A stretch of 64,000 bases of DNA, from the NCBI RefSeq assembly GCF_009738225.1, contig NZ_CP018187.1, positions 1,436,501 to 1,500,500 of the forward strand, given 5' to 3'. This DNA comes from Streptococcus salivarius (GTDB taxonomy: Bacteria > Bacillota > Bacilli > Lactobacillales > Streptococcaceae). Made by a program: the position numbers and the translations under genes. Positions 36,218 through 45,560 of this stretch are shown piece by piece (position 1 is the first letter of the stretch; the number at the start of each line of letters is the position of its first letter). The notes under the pieces are model-generated. The model worked only from the letters and a program-made list of their open reading frames with translations, was not told the origin of the DNA and did no database searches.

Positions 36218-37090
36218 CTATTTTCCTCGCTCTGCCATTAAGATGTCAATTTCGTCCTTGTTGATACCAACCATGGCTTCTCCCAAATCTTCTGACACTT
36301 GCGCCAAAATATCGGGACGATTGTAGTTAGTTACTGCTTTGACGATAGCTTCCGCACGTTTTTTCGGATCTCCAGACTTGAAAATCCCTGAACCAACAAA
36401 GACACCTTCAGCACCCAGCTGCATCATAAGCGCAGCATCCGCTGGTGTCGCTACACCACCTGCCGCAAAATTGACAACAGGCAACTTGCCATGTTCGTGG
36501 ACATAACGGACCAAATCAATTGGCACCTGCAAGTCTTTAGCAGTAATATAGAGTTCATCTTCTCTAAGATTTTGAATACGGCGAATCTCTTGATTCATGA
36601 GTCGCAAGTGGTGAACAGCCTGAACAATATCACCAGTCCCAGGTTCACCCTTGGTACGAATCATTGATGCCCCTTCTGAGATACGGCGAAGAGCCTCACC
36701 GAGGTCCTTAGCTCCACAGACGAAAGGCACATCAAACTGGGTTTTATCCACATGAATAAGGTCATCAGCCGGTGTCAAAACCTCACTCTCGTCGATATAA
36801 TCAATCTCAATCGCCTGCAAAATCTGTGCTTCAACGAAATGACCAATACGCACCTTAGCCATCACTGGAATACTAACGGCGTCCTGAATTTCCTTAATCA
36901 TCTTAGGATCACTCATACGTGACACACCACCTACTGCACGGATATCAGCCGGAATGCGTTCCAAGGCCATGACCGCAGCGGCTCCTGCCGCCTCAGCGAT
37001 ACGTGCTTGCTCAGGATTTTGAACGTCCATGATGACGCCTCCCTTAAGCATCTGTGCCAAATTTTTATTTAAGTCGTAACGATTTGTCAT
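36218..37090 (-). CDS. pdxS: Pyridoxal 5'-phosphate synthase subunit PdxS
   Basis: A 290-residue TIM-barrel synthase making PLP from ribose 5-phosphate, glyceraldehyde 3-phosphate and ammonia. [15 protein letters not shown] and the phosphate-binding GEPGTGDIV are conserved, and the chain ends with the usual short C-terminal tail. I chose ATG 37090 (MTNRYDLN), because AGAGG lies about 8 nt before it; a GTG three codons earlier overlaps that site. The pair is a housekeeping insertion inside the glucan-binding cluster, on the opposite strand. Confidence 0.96.
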   Translation of the reverse strand: MTNRYDLNKNLAQMLKGGVIMDVQNPEQARIAEAAGAAAVMALERIPADIRAVGGVSRMSDPKMIKEIQDAVSIPVMAKVRIGHFVEAQILQAIEIDYIDESEVLTPADDLIHVDKTQFDVPFVCGAKDLGEALRRISEGASMIRTKGEPGTGDIVQAVHHLRLMNQEIRRIQNLREDELYITAKDLQVPIDLVRYVHEHGKLPVVNFAAGGVATPADAALMMQLGAEGVFVGSGIFKSGDPKKRAEAIVKAVTNYNRPDILAQVSEDLGEAMVGINKDEIDILMAERGK

Positions 37091-37306
37091 TGCAATCACC
37101 TCTCATGTTTTTATGCCCTTTATTTTACACAGGATGATTTTTGAAGAAAAGAGTCTTTTTCTCAAACTGTATGGGGACAATTGCTCTTTCAATCATATCT
37201 ATAGACGAAAAAATAAATAAATTAGGAAAACTCTTTTATAGGCTATAACTATCACGAATATAAGAATCTTTTTATAAAATCATGGCGTTTTTGTATCCGT
37301 TTTCTA

Positions 37307-37335
37307 TTGAAGTTATTAGAAAATAGGATTAAAAT
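37307..37335 (+). promoter_or_regulatory. Promoter of the 37421 gene
   Basis: TTGAAG (37307-37312) and TAAAAT (37330-37335) with a 17-nt spacer. The gap 37091-37306 shows nothing else clear. Confidence 0.5.
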
Positions 37336-37420
37336 ATAATCGTAAATTAATTTTTGGTGTTCATGATGTTTTAAATGTCACAGCATGAATTTACCAAGTC
37401 ACCATACAAGGGGGAAAATT

Positions 37421-39379
37421 ATGGAAAACAAAGTTCGTTTCAAACTTCATAAAGTTAAGAAACATTGGATCACAATCGCTGCCTCAAGTTTGGCTATCGG
37501 GGCTTCACTAATTGGACTAGGACAGGTCGGAGCCGATGAAGTCAAACCAGAAACGACTGCTGTTAACAGTCCTGAAAATGTCGTCTCTGACAGCAATCTT
37601 GAGACAAGTGCTAGCCTTATAACAAGAACCGAAGTAGCTCCAACGAGTACAGTTGTCGAGAATACTTCTAGTGCAGCAGTATCTACTGACACTACACCTA
37701 CTAATGTCGCTACTCAGCCAATAGAAACAACTGCTACACAGCCTAGTAACGAGGCCGATAAAAAGGTTGAAACCGCTCAATCTAGTGAAACAACTATTGC
37801 TGATAGGGGTGCTGAAGTCTCATCTGAAACAAGCGACAACGTAACTACTTCACAGGAAACACCCTCACAAGGTGGCAAGTTCACATCCGATGATCAGGGT
37901 AACTGGTATTACCTAGACAACGAGGGCCACAAACTAACTGGCCCACAAACCATCGACAGCTTCAACCTCTACTTCCATGACAATGGCATCCAGGCAAAAG
38001 GTGAAAAAGTCACTATTGATGGCAAGGACTACTACTACGATAAAGATAATGGGCGTAAGGTAACTGATACAAGTATTGAAGTAGATGGTAAAACTTATCT
38101 AGCAGATGCTGATGGTATCCTAACCGAAAAAACACAACTACCTACTCAGGTCGTGACCGGTGGTCATTTCCAATCTGACAACCAAAAAGATTGGTATTAC
38201 TACACTGCCAACGGTGAAAAATTGACTGGTTGGCAAAATGTTGATGGTGTCATCCTTTATTTTGATAAAGATGGGAAACAAGTCAAAGGACAAGAACGAG
38301 AGATTGGTGGAAAATACTATCGATTCGATGAGAATGATGGTTCTCTATTAACGAATCAGTGGCATCGCACTTCAATTTTCAATGGCTATAGGACAGAACC
38401 TCAATATACAACTTATACTAATTACTTAGGCGAAGATGGTGCTGCATTTATTGGATGGCATACCATTGACAGTAAACGTTATTATTTCAAACCTGACGGA
38501 CTTTTGGCTAAAAATGATACTGTCACAATTGATGGGAAGATTTATCTTTTTGATTACCAAGGACAATTGGTCAAGAACAAATATGGCATTGTTGAAACTC
38601 CTTCAATGTTCCATGCAAACACTTCTACCTACCGTACCAATGCTAACGGCGAAGTCTTAACTGGTAAACAAATTATCGATGGAAAAGAATATATCTTTGC
38701 TTTAAAGGGTCAAGTTCTTGATGGTATCATAGGTTATGACAGCAAACTTTATCTAGTCACAGATAGTAAAATAGAAAAAAACTATTTTGGAGCCCTTTTT
38801 TCAAAAAAAACATTTTGGGGCGGGCCTAGTTTCTCTGGAATCTATGGAACTGATAAAAACGGTGTCCTCCTCGAGGGCATCCAACGAGGCTCTGATGGTC
38901 ACCTTCACTACTTCCAACCTGAGGTAAAAAGTGTTGATAAGCCTACATGGAAAGAAATCGATGGCAAGCGCTATCGTCTAACAAAATCATATCGAACAGA
39001 AAGATATGCTGGTATGTACACCACTATTATCCTTACTAACGACACTTTGAAAGTCGATGATAAGACCTACACAATTGATAATGAGGGAGTAGTGACTGAA
39101 TTTACGGCTAAAAACCAATTTGTTCGCGATGATTTCTGGAACTGGTACTACTACGACAAAGAGGGCAAACTCCTAACAGGCCGTCAAACCATTGATGGTG
39201 TTCAACTCTACTTTGATAAAAATGGTAAGCAAGTCAAAGGTAGCCTAGTAGACATTGATGGTAAAACTTACTACTTTGACAAAGACAGTGGGGCTATGTG
39301 GACGAATACCACTCTCGAAAAAGACGGCAAAACTTATATCATCGATGAAAACGGTGTGGCTACTGAGAAAGTGAATTAA
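37421..39379 (+). CDS. Secreted glucan-binding repeat protein, no catalytic domain (652 aa)
   Basis: The start at 37421 (MENKVRFKLHKVKKHW) is preferred over an in-frame ATG 36 nt upstream, because AAGGGGG lies just before it and it begins the conserved KxYKxGKxW-like signal. The linker runs to about 150. Then come repeats with GNWYY, LYFDKDGKQ and YYDKDNGRK. A distinctive middle (NQWHRTS...YLGEDGAAFIGWHTID, then KNYFGALF) and the C-terminus (TLEKDGKTYIIDENG) are shared with the protein at 2384. It is the only gene of this signal type downstream of pdxST. Confidence 0.87.
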   Translation: MENKVRFKLHKVKKHWITIAASSLAIGASLIGLGQVGADEVKPETTAVNSPENVVSDSNLETSASLITRTEVAPTSTVVENTSSAAVSTDTTPTNVATQPIETTATQPSNEADKKVETAQSSETTIADRGAEVSSETSDNVTTSQETPSQGGKFTSDDQGNWYYLDNEGHKLTGPQTIDSFNLYFHDNGIQAKGEKVTIDGKDYYYDKDNGRKVTDTSIEVDGKTYLADADGILTEKTQLPTQVVTGGHFQSDNQKDWYYYTANGEKLTGWQNVDGVILYFDKDGKQVKGQEREIGGKYYRFDENDGSLLTNQWHRTSIFNGYRTEPQYTTYTNYLGEDGAAFIGWHTIDSKRYYFKPDGLLAKNDTVTIDGKIYLFDYQGQLVKNKYGIVETPSMFHANTSTYRTNANGEVLTGKQIIDGKEYIFALKGQVLDGIIGYDSKLYLVTDSKIEKNYFGALFSKKTFWGGPSFSGIYGTDKNGVLLEGIQRGSDGHLHYFQPEVKSVDKPTWKEIDGKRYRLTKSYRTERYAGMYTTIILTNDTLKVDDKTYTIDNEGVVTEFTAKNQFVRDDFWNWYYYDKEGKLLTGRQTIDGVQLYFDKNGKQVKGSLVDIDGKTYYFDKDSGAMWTNTTLEKDGKTYIIDENGVATEKVN

Positions 39380-39406
39380 AAAGGAAAGACATAATATTTC
39401 TACCAC

Positions 39407-39439
39407 TTTAAGAAAACTTTAGGCTTTGCTTTATATACT
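39407..39439 (+). promoter_or_regulatory. CiaR-type promoter of csRNA copy 2
   Basis: TTTAAG (39407-39412), N5, TTTAGG (39418-39423), 10 nt, TATACT (39434-39439). Confidence 0.75.
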
Positions 39440-39445
39440 AAAACC

Positions 39446-39506
39446 ATCCTAAAACTTTTCTTTTTCATAATCTCCTAAATCCAGGGCATAGGTCCTGGAT
39501 TTTTTT
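39446..39506 (+). ncRNA. csRNA-like small RNA, copy 2
   Basis: Nearly identical to copy 1, with TTTTTCATAATCTCCT and the AATCCAGG/CCTGGATT terminator with T7. Its box starts 27 nt after the stop of the 37421 gene, so its terminator may also end that gene's mRNA. Confidence 0.78.
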
Positions 39507-39562
39507 GTTTTTAGAAAAGTCTGTAGCAACTAAAATCATTCCCTCTCTCACTCGCATCACAA

Positions 39563-39632
39563 TGTAATCGTTTTCTTATTTTTGTCTAAATTTCTTATTT
39601 TTTCTTGAAAGTCTCTAAAATAGCGCTATAAT
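39563..39632 (+). promoter_or_regulatory. cre-like site and promoter of the 39659 gene
   Basis: TGTAATCGTTTTCT (39563-39576) fits the CcpA consensus at 13 of 14 positions. TTGAAA (39605-39610) and TATAAT (39627-39632) are 16 nt apart. GGAGG is at 39647-39651. The same cassette precedes the next two genes. Confidence 0.65.
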
Positions 39633-39658
39633 AGGACTTAGGAAATGGAGGAAAAAGT

Positions 39659-42600
39659 ATGAAAGTACATTCTAATTTTACTGGACCTAAGTCCAAAAAA
39701 CGTCTGATTGCATTCTCATGTGCAACTGCTCTTGCAAGTTTTGCCTTTATCGCAAAACCTGCCTTCGCTGAGGAAGCTAAGGCTGACAATGCATCTAACC
39801 TTGATACGACTGCTGCTACCACTGCCAATGTAGAAACTACCGCAGACCTCGTCGAAACAAAGGTTGTCGAAGCACCTGTTACTACTGAAAATGTGGCTAG
39901 CACAGAAAACACCACAAATGTCTCAGAACAAGCCTCAACTTCTACAGCAAGTTCTGAAACTGCCAGTGAAACAGCTTCAACAACTACAAGCGAAAGTCAA
40001 GCACCTGCAGAATCGGTCTCAGGCCAAACACGCGAAGCTGTAACTACAGACCGGGCTGCCAGTGAGGCTGCATCAGCAACCGCAGATACCAATAGTGAAA
40101 CCAATGTTACCGGTGGTCAATATTATAGTGATAGCCTTGGTAACTGGTATTATAAGGATGCTAGTGGTAAGAACCTAACTGGTGCACAAAAAATCGATGG
40201 GATCAACGTTTATTTCGATGAAAATGGCATACAAGTCAAGGGAAACTTTTCAAAAAATAAACAATACTATGATGCAGATTCTGGTGCTCTTGTAACGGAT
40301 TGTTATATTAATCATCTTGGTGGTGTTTACTATGTCGATAAAAATGGTGAACCATTAAAAGGCGCACAAACCATTCAAGGAAAACAAGTTTATTTCAATG
40401 ATTACAACGGCCTTCAAGTTCGAGACGGATTTGCTAGCAATGAACACTTCTACGATAAAGATGGTAACCTTGTAACAGATAGCTATGTTTTTAGCACTAA
40501 ATACAACTATAACAACACTATCTATCCTTTCTATGTTGATAAAAATGGCGACAAATTAAAAGGTGAACAAATCATCAATGGAAAATCTGTCTATTTCGAT
40601 AAGTATGATGGAGCACAGGTGCGTAATAGCGTTGCTGACAATGGGCGTTTCTATGATCAAGATGGTAATTTAGTTGATCTAGGGAAAAAACACTACGTGT
40701 TCATCGATAACCATTGGTTCTATGTTGATGAAGATGGAAAGATACTTAAAGGTGAACAAGTCATTGATGGTGTGAAAGTTTACTTTACCCCTTATTACGG
40801 ATATCAAATTAAAGGGGATTTTAATTCTGACGGCCAATTCTATGACAAGGATACTGGCGAGCTCGTGACAAACCGTTATATTCAATTAACACGCTACGAA
40901 TCGAACGGCTCTATGGCTCCAACTCTAGAGACCCATTGGTATTATCTTGGGGCAGACGGAAAAGTGGTAACAGGTCCACAAGTTATTGACGGCGTTCGTG
41001 TCTACTTTAACTATAGAGGACACCAAGCAAAAGGAGACTTTGGCTACGATGGTTATTATTATGATAAAGACACTGGAGCACTCGTCAAAAATAGCTTTGT
41101 CTCCTTAGAGCAACCATCAGGAACCCTTATTTATTACCTCGATAACGAAGGCAATACAATTAAGGGAGAACAAATTATTAATGGTAAGCATCTCAACTTC
41201 GGTAAATACGGTATTCAAGTTAAGGGAAATTTCGCACCTAATGGACTTTTTTATGATGCAATTACAGGGGAACCTGTTACTAATCGTTATGTTCAAATCA
41301 ATGACTTGAGTAACTCATATAATACCCATGAAAATAAAGATAAATGGTTCTATATCGGTTCAGACTCTAAAGCTCTTAAAGGAGAGCAAGTCATTAATGG
41401 CGTAACCGTATTCTTTGACAAAGATGGGGTTCAAGCTAAAGGGATTTTCGCAGATGACGGTTTCTATTATGATAAAGATTCTGGTGCACGCGTTAATCTT
41501 GGAAACAATCAGTTTGTTCAAGTGAACGGCAACTGGTACTATCTTAATAACGAAGGTAAAATTGTAAAAGGTGAACAAGTCATTGATGGCAACAATTTTT
41601 ACTTTGATAAAGATGGCAAGCAAGTTAAAGGGAACTTTGCAGAAAATGGAGCGTACTATGATGAAAATTCAGGAGTACAAGTAACCAATCGTTATGTTAA
41701 CTTCAATAACAATTGGTATAGAATCGGTGCTAAAGGTACTCCTCTTAAAGGGGCTCAGGTCGTTGATGGTCATAATGTTTCCTTTGACCAAGACGGTAAA
41801 CAGATTAAGGGCGACTTCGCTTCAGATGGCTACTATTACAGTAAAAATTCAGGAGACCGAGTAGACTTAGGACAAAATCATTATCAAAACATAAATAATA
41901 ATTGGTATTATATTGGTAATGACGGCAAACGCCTTACTGGTGAACAAGTCATTGACGGTGTCGAGGTCTACTTCGATAGTACTGGTAAGCAGGTTAAAGG
42001 AAACTTTGCTGAAAACGATTCATTTTACGATAAAGATAGTGGTGCCCGCCTTAAGGAACAATTTGTCGATTTGAATGGAAAGACTTATTATGTTGATGCT
42101 AAAGGCAAAAGACTTAGAGAAGGGGGAGTTCGAACTATCAATGGTAAAGAGTATACCTTTACGGGCGGTGCAGATCCCCACCTTGCTAGAGAAGAATTTC
42201 TATATCCTTACGGCTACTCTTCATTCTACGATTTGAATAACAAAGAAGTCAAAGGGCCTCAATTCGTTAAGGCCAAAAACGGTAATAGATATTACATTAC
42301 CGCTTCTGGTCACGTCCCATTAGGGCTTCACATTATCAACGGAGAACTTTATATGTTTGATGCTCCGACAAATAAATATGCTGATGGTAGGGTTAGTGCG
42401 AATGGCTTGACTAAAGACTATTTCCCATCACTTATTCCTAATGGTAGCCATATCTATTACTTTGATAAGGAAACAGCTACTGCTATAAAAAATCAATATA
42501 AAGAGGTTAATGGTAACTGGTATTACTTTGGACCTAATTGGTATGCACTAACCGGTGAACAAACTATTGATGGGGCTCATGTCTATTTCCATAGAGATGG

Positions 42601-42751
42601 CAAACAAGCTAAAGGGGAACTAGTCACTGTAAATGATAAACTTCATTATTATGATCCTAACAGTGGTGCACGTACTGAGAACACTACCCTCACTATCGAA
42701 GGTAAGACCTACCATTTTGATGCTGAGGGAAATGGAAAACTCCTCAATTAG
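39659..42751 (+). CDS. Secreted glucan-binding repeat protein, no catalytic domain (1030 aa)
   Basis: It has the second signal type (PKSKKRLIAFSCATALASF, AKPAFAEEA). The linker to about 145 contains a TDRAA motif also found in the first glucansucrase. About 13 repeats of 60-75 residues follow, each like GNWYY-KGEQVIDGVKVYF-KGNF-FYDKDSGALVTNRYV. The last block (NWYALTGEQTIDG...TYHFDAEGNG) matches the 621-aa protein of the other signal family. It has no catalytic or sortase motif. This is the longest uninterrupted repeat array of the second-signal group. Confidence 0.87.
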   Translation: MKVHSNFTGPKSKKRLIAFSCATALASFAFIAKPAFAEEAKADNASNLDTTAATTANVETTADLVETKVVEAPVTTENVASTENTTNVSEQASTSTASSETASETASTTTSESQAPAESVSGQTREAVTTDRAASEAASATADTNSETNVTGGQYYSDSLGNWYYKDASGKNLTGAQKIDGINVYFDENGIQVKGNFSKNKQYYDADSGALVTDCYINHLGGVYYVDKNGEPLKGAQTIQGKQVYFNDYNGLQVRDGFASNEHFYDKDGNLVTDSYVFSTKYNYNNTIYPFYVDKNGDKLKGEQIINGKSVYFDKYDGAQVRNSVADNGRFYDQDGNLVDLGKKHYVFIDNHWFYVDEDGKILKGEQVIDGVKVYFTPYYGYQIKGDFNSDGQFYDKDTGELVTNRYIQLTRYESNGSMAPTLETHWYYLGADGKVVTGPQVIDGVRVYFNYRGHQAKGDFGYDGYYYDKDTGALVKNSFVSLEQPSGTLIYYLDNEGNTIKGEQIINGKHLNFGKYGIQVKGNFAPNGLFYDAITGEPVTNRYVQINDLSNSYNTHENKDKWFYIGSDSKALKGEQVINGVTVFFDKDGVQAKGIFADDGFYYDKDSGARVNLGNNQFVQVNGNWYYLNNEGKIVKGEQVIDGNNFYFDKDGKQVKGNFAENGAYYDENSGVQVTNRYVNFNNNWYRIGAKGTPLKGAQVVDGHNVSFDQDGKQIKGDFASDGYYYSKNSGDRVDLGQNHYQNINNNWYYIGNDGKRLTGEQVIDGVEVYFDSTGKQVKGNFAENDSFYDKDSGARLKEQFVDLNGKTYYVDAKGKRLREGGVRTINGKEYTFTGGADPHLAREEFLYPYGYSSFYDLNNKEVKGPQFVKAKNGNRYYITASGHVPLGLHIINGELYMFDAPTNKYADGRVSANGLTKDYFPSLIPNGSHIYYFDKETATAIKNQYKEVNGNWYYFGPNWYALTGEQTIDGAHVYFHRDGKQAKGELVTVNDKLHYYDPNSGARTENTTLTIEGKTYHFDAEGNGKLLN

Positions 42752-42797
42752 TGTAAGTGAACAGTAATCATTATGAAAAAGTAATTCCATCTTCCAC

Positions 42798-42830
42798 TTT
42801 AAGAAAACTTTAGGAATCGCTTTGTATACT
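42798..42830 (+). promoter_or_regulatory. CiaR-type promoter of csRNA copy 3
   Basis: TTTAAG (42798-42803), N5, TTTAGG (42809-42814), 10 nt, TATACT (42825-42830). Confidence 0.75.
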
Positions 42831-42836
42831 ACAACT

Positions 42837-42898
42837 ATCCTAAAACTTTTCTTTTTCATAATTTCCTAAAATCCAGGGCATAGGTCCTGGATTTTTTT
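42837..42898 (+). ncRNA. csRNA-like small RNA, copy 3
   Basis: Same layout. The anti-Shine-Dalgarno reads ATTTCCT instead of ATCTCCT, one base weaker in pairing, so this copy may have different targets. The terminator is AATCCAGG/CCTGGATT with T7. Confidence 0.76.
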
Positions 42899-42954
42899 GT
42901 TTTTAGAAAAGTCTGTAGCAACTAAAATCATCCCCTCTCTCACTCGCATCACAA

Positions 42955-43024
42955 TGTAATCGATTTCTTATTTTTGTCTAAATTTCTTATTTTTTCTTGA
43001 AAGTCTCTAAAATAGCGCTATAAT
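42955..43024 (+). promoter_or_regulatory. cre-like site and promoter of the 43052 gene
   Basis: TGTAATCGATTTCT (42955-42968), TTGAAA (42997-43002), TATAAT (43019-43024), 16-nt spacer; nearly the same sequence as before 39659. Confidence 0.65.
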
Positions 43025-43051
43025 AGGACTTAGGAAAATGGAGGAAAAAGT

Positions 43052-45292
43052 ATGAAAGTACATTCTAATTTTACTGGACCTAAGTCCAAAAAACGTTTGA
43101 TTGCATTCTCATGTGCAACTGCTCTTGCAAGTTTTGCCTTTATCGCAAGACCTGCCTTCGCTGAGGAAGCTAAAGCTGATAACTCATCAAACCTTGATGT
43201 GACTGCTGCTACCACTGCCAATGTGGAAACCACAGCAGACCTCGTAGAAACAAAGGTTGTCGAAGCTCCTGCTACTACTGAAAATGTGGCTAGCACAGAA
43301 AACACCACAAATGTCTCAGAACAAGCCTCAACTTCTACAGCAAGTTCTGAAACTGCCAGTGAAACAGCTTCAACAACTGCAAGCGAAAGTCAAGCACCTG
43401 CGGAATCAGCCACAGGCCAAACACGTGATGCTGTAACTACAGACCGAGCTGCCAATGAGACAGCTTCAGTACCTAATGAAACAAACGTCACTGGTGGTCA
43501 ATACTATAGTGATGACCAAGGCAACTGGTATTATAAAGATGCCAGTGGTAAAAACCTCGTAGGCGAACAGACTATCGATGGCCAAAATGTTTATTTCCGC
43601 AGTAATGGGCAACAAGTTAAGGGGCCTTTACTCGATAGGAATAATAATCTATTTCGTTACTACGATGTTGATACTGGGCAACTATGGACGAATCGATACC
43701 TTGAATCCCAAGGTAATTGGTACTATTTAGGTAAAGATGGCTATCCACTCACTGGAGAACAAACTATCAATGGTCAAGAAGTCTACTTCGATTATAAAGG
43801 TGTTCAAATCAAAGGTGACTTTAGCGGAGAGGACTATAGCTATCCAGATCAAACTTTCTATTACGACTCTAACTCTGGTGCAAGGGTCCGAAAAGAAGGT
43901 CTAGTTCAGAATAAAAAAGGCCAAACCTTTTACATCAAGAACGATGGTTCTAAATTTACAGGAATACGTGAAATTGATGGTAATATCTACTATTTCAAAG
44001 CACGTGAAGCTGCCTCTCCTGTTGATACCGGCGTCCTACAAAAAGGAATCAGCATTTTACTAGAAGAAGGGCAAAATTCACCACGTACTTATGGTTTTGG
44101 TACCCCTACTAATATTACCCGTCGCTACTATTTTGACTCAGTTACTGGTCAAGCCGTTAAAAATCGCTATGTCCAAGAAAATGATGGCTGGTACTATTAT
44201 GGTGCAGATGGAAATGCTATTCGTCCTCAAGATGGTGAAGTCAATATAGACGGTCAAATCGTTTACCTCTATGCCAATGGTCGTCAAGCTAAGGGAGAGC
44301 TTGTTCTCGACAATGGTGTTCTTCGCTACTATGATCCTAATTCTGGAGCACGCGTCTCTAACACCACTCTAACAATTAATGGTATGACCTATCGATTTGA
44401 TGAAAACGGCGTAGGTATGGATGCTCCTAACCCAAATGGTTATTATAGCGACGATAATGGAAACTGGTATTATAAGAACGTAAATGGAGACAACCTCACT
44501 GGTGCTCAAATCATTAACGGTCAAAAGTTATTTTTCCGCGACAATGGTCAACAGGTTAAAGGTGCTTATGGTGATTCCTACGGTGATTTATACGCATTCT
44601 ACGATATTAATTCTGGAAATCTTGTAACCAATCGTTATGTTGAATACATGGGTAATTGGTTCTATGTAGGTAAAGACGGTAAGCCAGTCAAGGGAGCTCG
44701 AAATATCGATGGACAAGATGTCTTCTTCAACTATCGAGGGGTACAAGCTAAAGGAGGATTTGGTCAAGATGGCGTCTATATGCCTGAGTACTATTACGAT
44801 AAAGATAATGGTCGCAAAGTAACCAAAGCTGGGTTTGTTAAAGATAACAGAGGCTTAACTTACTATCTTGACGAGAAAGGTAACAAAGTCCTTGGACTTC
44901 ATGAAATCAATGGTGATTTATATTACTTCCGTCGAGGAGGTGCCTATAAGTACACCCAACTGGGTGACATGTGGCAAGACAGTATTAATTACATCGATGG
45001 TAAAATCTACTACTTCGGTCATGACGGTAGAGCAATTAAAAATCGTTTCTATCAATGGGGTAATTACTGGTACTACTTCTATGCGGATGGTTCAGCAGCT
45101 ACTGGTGCCGTTCAGATTAATGGACAACAACTTTACTTCGATAAAAATCATGGTAGACAAGTTAAAGGCGCTTTTGCACCAGATGGTCACTACTACGATG
45201 AAAACTCTGGTGAACTCGTCACTAACCAAACACGTACTATCAAAGGTGTAACTTATCATTTTGATGAAAATGGTAACGCGACTAAAGTTTAA
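43052..45292 (+). CDS. Secreted glucan-binding repeat protein, no catalytic domain (746 aa)
   Basis: The signal and linker (residues 1-140) are almost identical to those of the 39659 protein, including QTRDAVTTDRAA, which implies recent duplication. Two similar repeat blocks follow. The first starts NVTGGQYYSDDQGNWYY and the second, near residue 460, starts NGYYSDDNGNWYYKN. Both contain an FRxNGQQVKG unit and a Lys/Gly-rich insert. It ends with the cap TRTIKGVTYHFDENG. GGAGG lies 8 nt before the ATG. Confidence 0.87.
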   Translation: MKVHSNFTGPKSKKRLIAFSCATALASFAFIARPAFAEEAKADNSSNLDVTAATTANVETTADLVETKVVEAPATTENVASTENTTNVSEQASTSTASSETASETASTTASESQAPAESATGQTRDAVTTDRAANETASVPNETNVTGGQYYSDDQGNWYYKDASGKNLVGEQTIDGQNVYFRSNGQQVKGPLLDRNNNLFRYYDVDTGQLWTNRYLESQGNWYYLGKDGYPLTGEQTINGQEVYFDYKGVQIKGDFSGEDYSYPDQTFYYDSNSGARVRKEGLVQNKKGQTFYIKNDGSKFTGIREIDGNIYYFKAREAASPVDTGVLQKGISILLEEGQNSPRTYGFGTPTNITRRYYFDSVTGQAVKNRYVQENDGWYYYGADGNAIRPQDGEVNIDGQIVYLYANGRQAKGELVLDNGVLRYYDPNSGARVSNTTLTINGMTYRFDENGVGMDAPNPNGYYSDDNGNWYYKNVNGDNLTGAQIINGQKLFFRDNGQQVKGAYGDSYGDLYAFYDINSGNLVTNRYVEYMGNWFYVGKDGKPVKGARNIDGQDVFFNYRGVQAKGGFGQDGVYMPEYYYDKDNGRKVTKAGFVKDNRGLTYYLDEKGNKVLGLHEINGDLYYFRRGGAYKYTQLGDMWQDSINYIDGKIYYFGHDGRAIKNRFYQWGNYWYYFYADGSAATGAVQINGQQLYFDKNHGRQVKGAFAPDGHYYDENSGELVTNQTRTIKGVTYHFDENGNATKV

Positions 45293-45304
45293 GCTATTCC
45301 TTAC

Positions 45305-45337
45305 TTTAAGAAAACTTTAGGCTCTGCTCTATATACT
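45305..45337 (+). promoter_or_regulatory. CiaR-type promoter of csRNA copy 4
   Basis: TTTAAG (45305-45310), N5, TTTAGG (45316-45321), 10 nt, TATACT (45332-45337). The box starts only 12 nt after the stop codon of the 43052 gene. Confidence 0.75.
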
Positions 45338-45343
45338 ATAATC

Positions 45344-45405
45344 ATCCTAAAACTTTTCTTTTTCATAATCTCCTAAAATCCAGGGTATTGGTCCTGGATT
45401 TTTTT
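45344..45405 (+). ncRNA. csRNA-like small RNA, copy 4
   Basis: Contains TTTTTCATAATCTCCT and a terminator AATCCAGG/CCTGGATT. Because it begins so close to the preceding stop codon, its terminator very likely also serves the 43052 gene. Confidence 0.78.
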
Positions 45406-45464
45406 GTATTTTTAACTCTTGAGACTGCTAAAATTGTGATATTGGCCATTCACTCGCTTTTTTA

Positions 45465-45534
45465 TGTAATCGTTTTCTTATTTTTGTCTAAATTTATTAT
45501 GTTTCCTTGAAACTCTCTAAAATAGCGCTATAAT
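45465..45534 (+). promoter_or_regulatory. cre-like site and promoter of the 45561 gene
   Basis: TGTAATCGTTTTCT (45465-45478), TTGAAA (45507-45512), TATAAT (45529-45534), 16-nt spacer. Confidence 0.65.
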
Positions 45535-45560
45535 AGGACTTAGGAAATGGAGGAAAAAGT

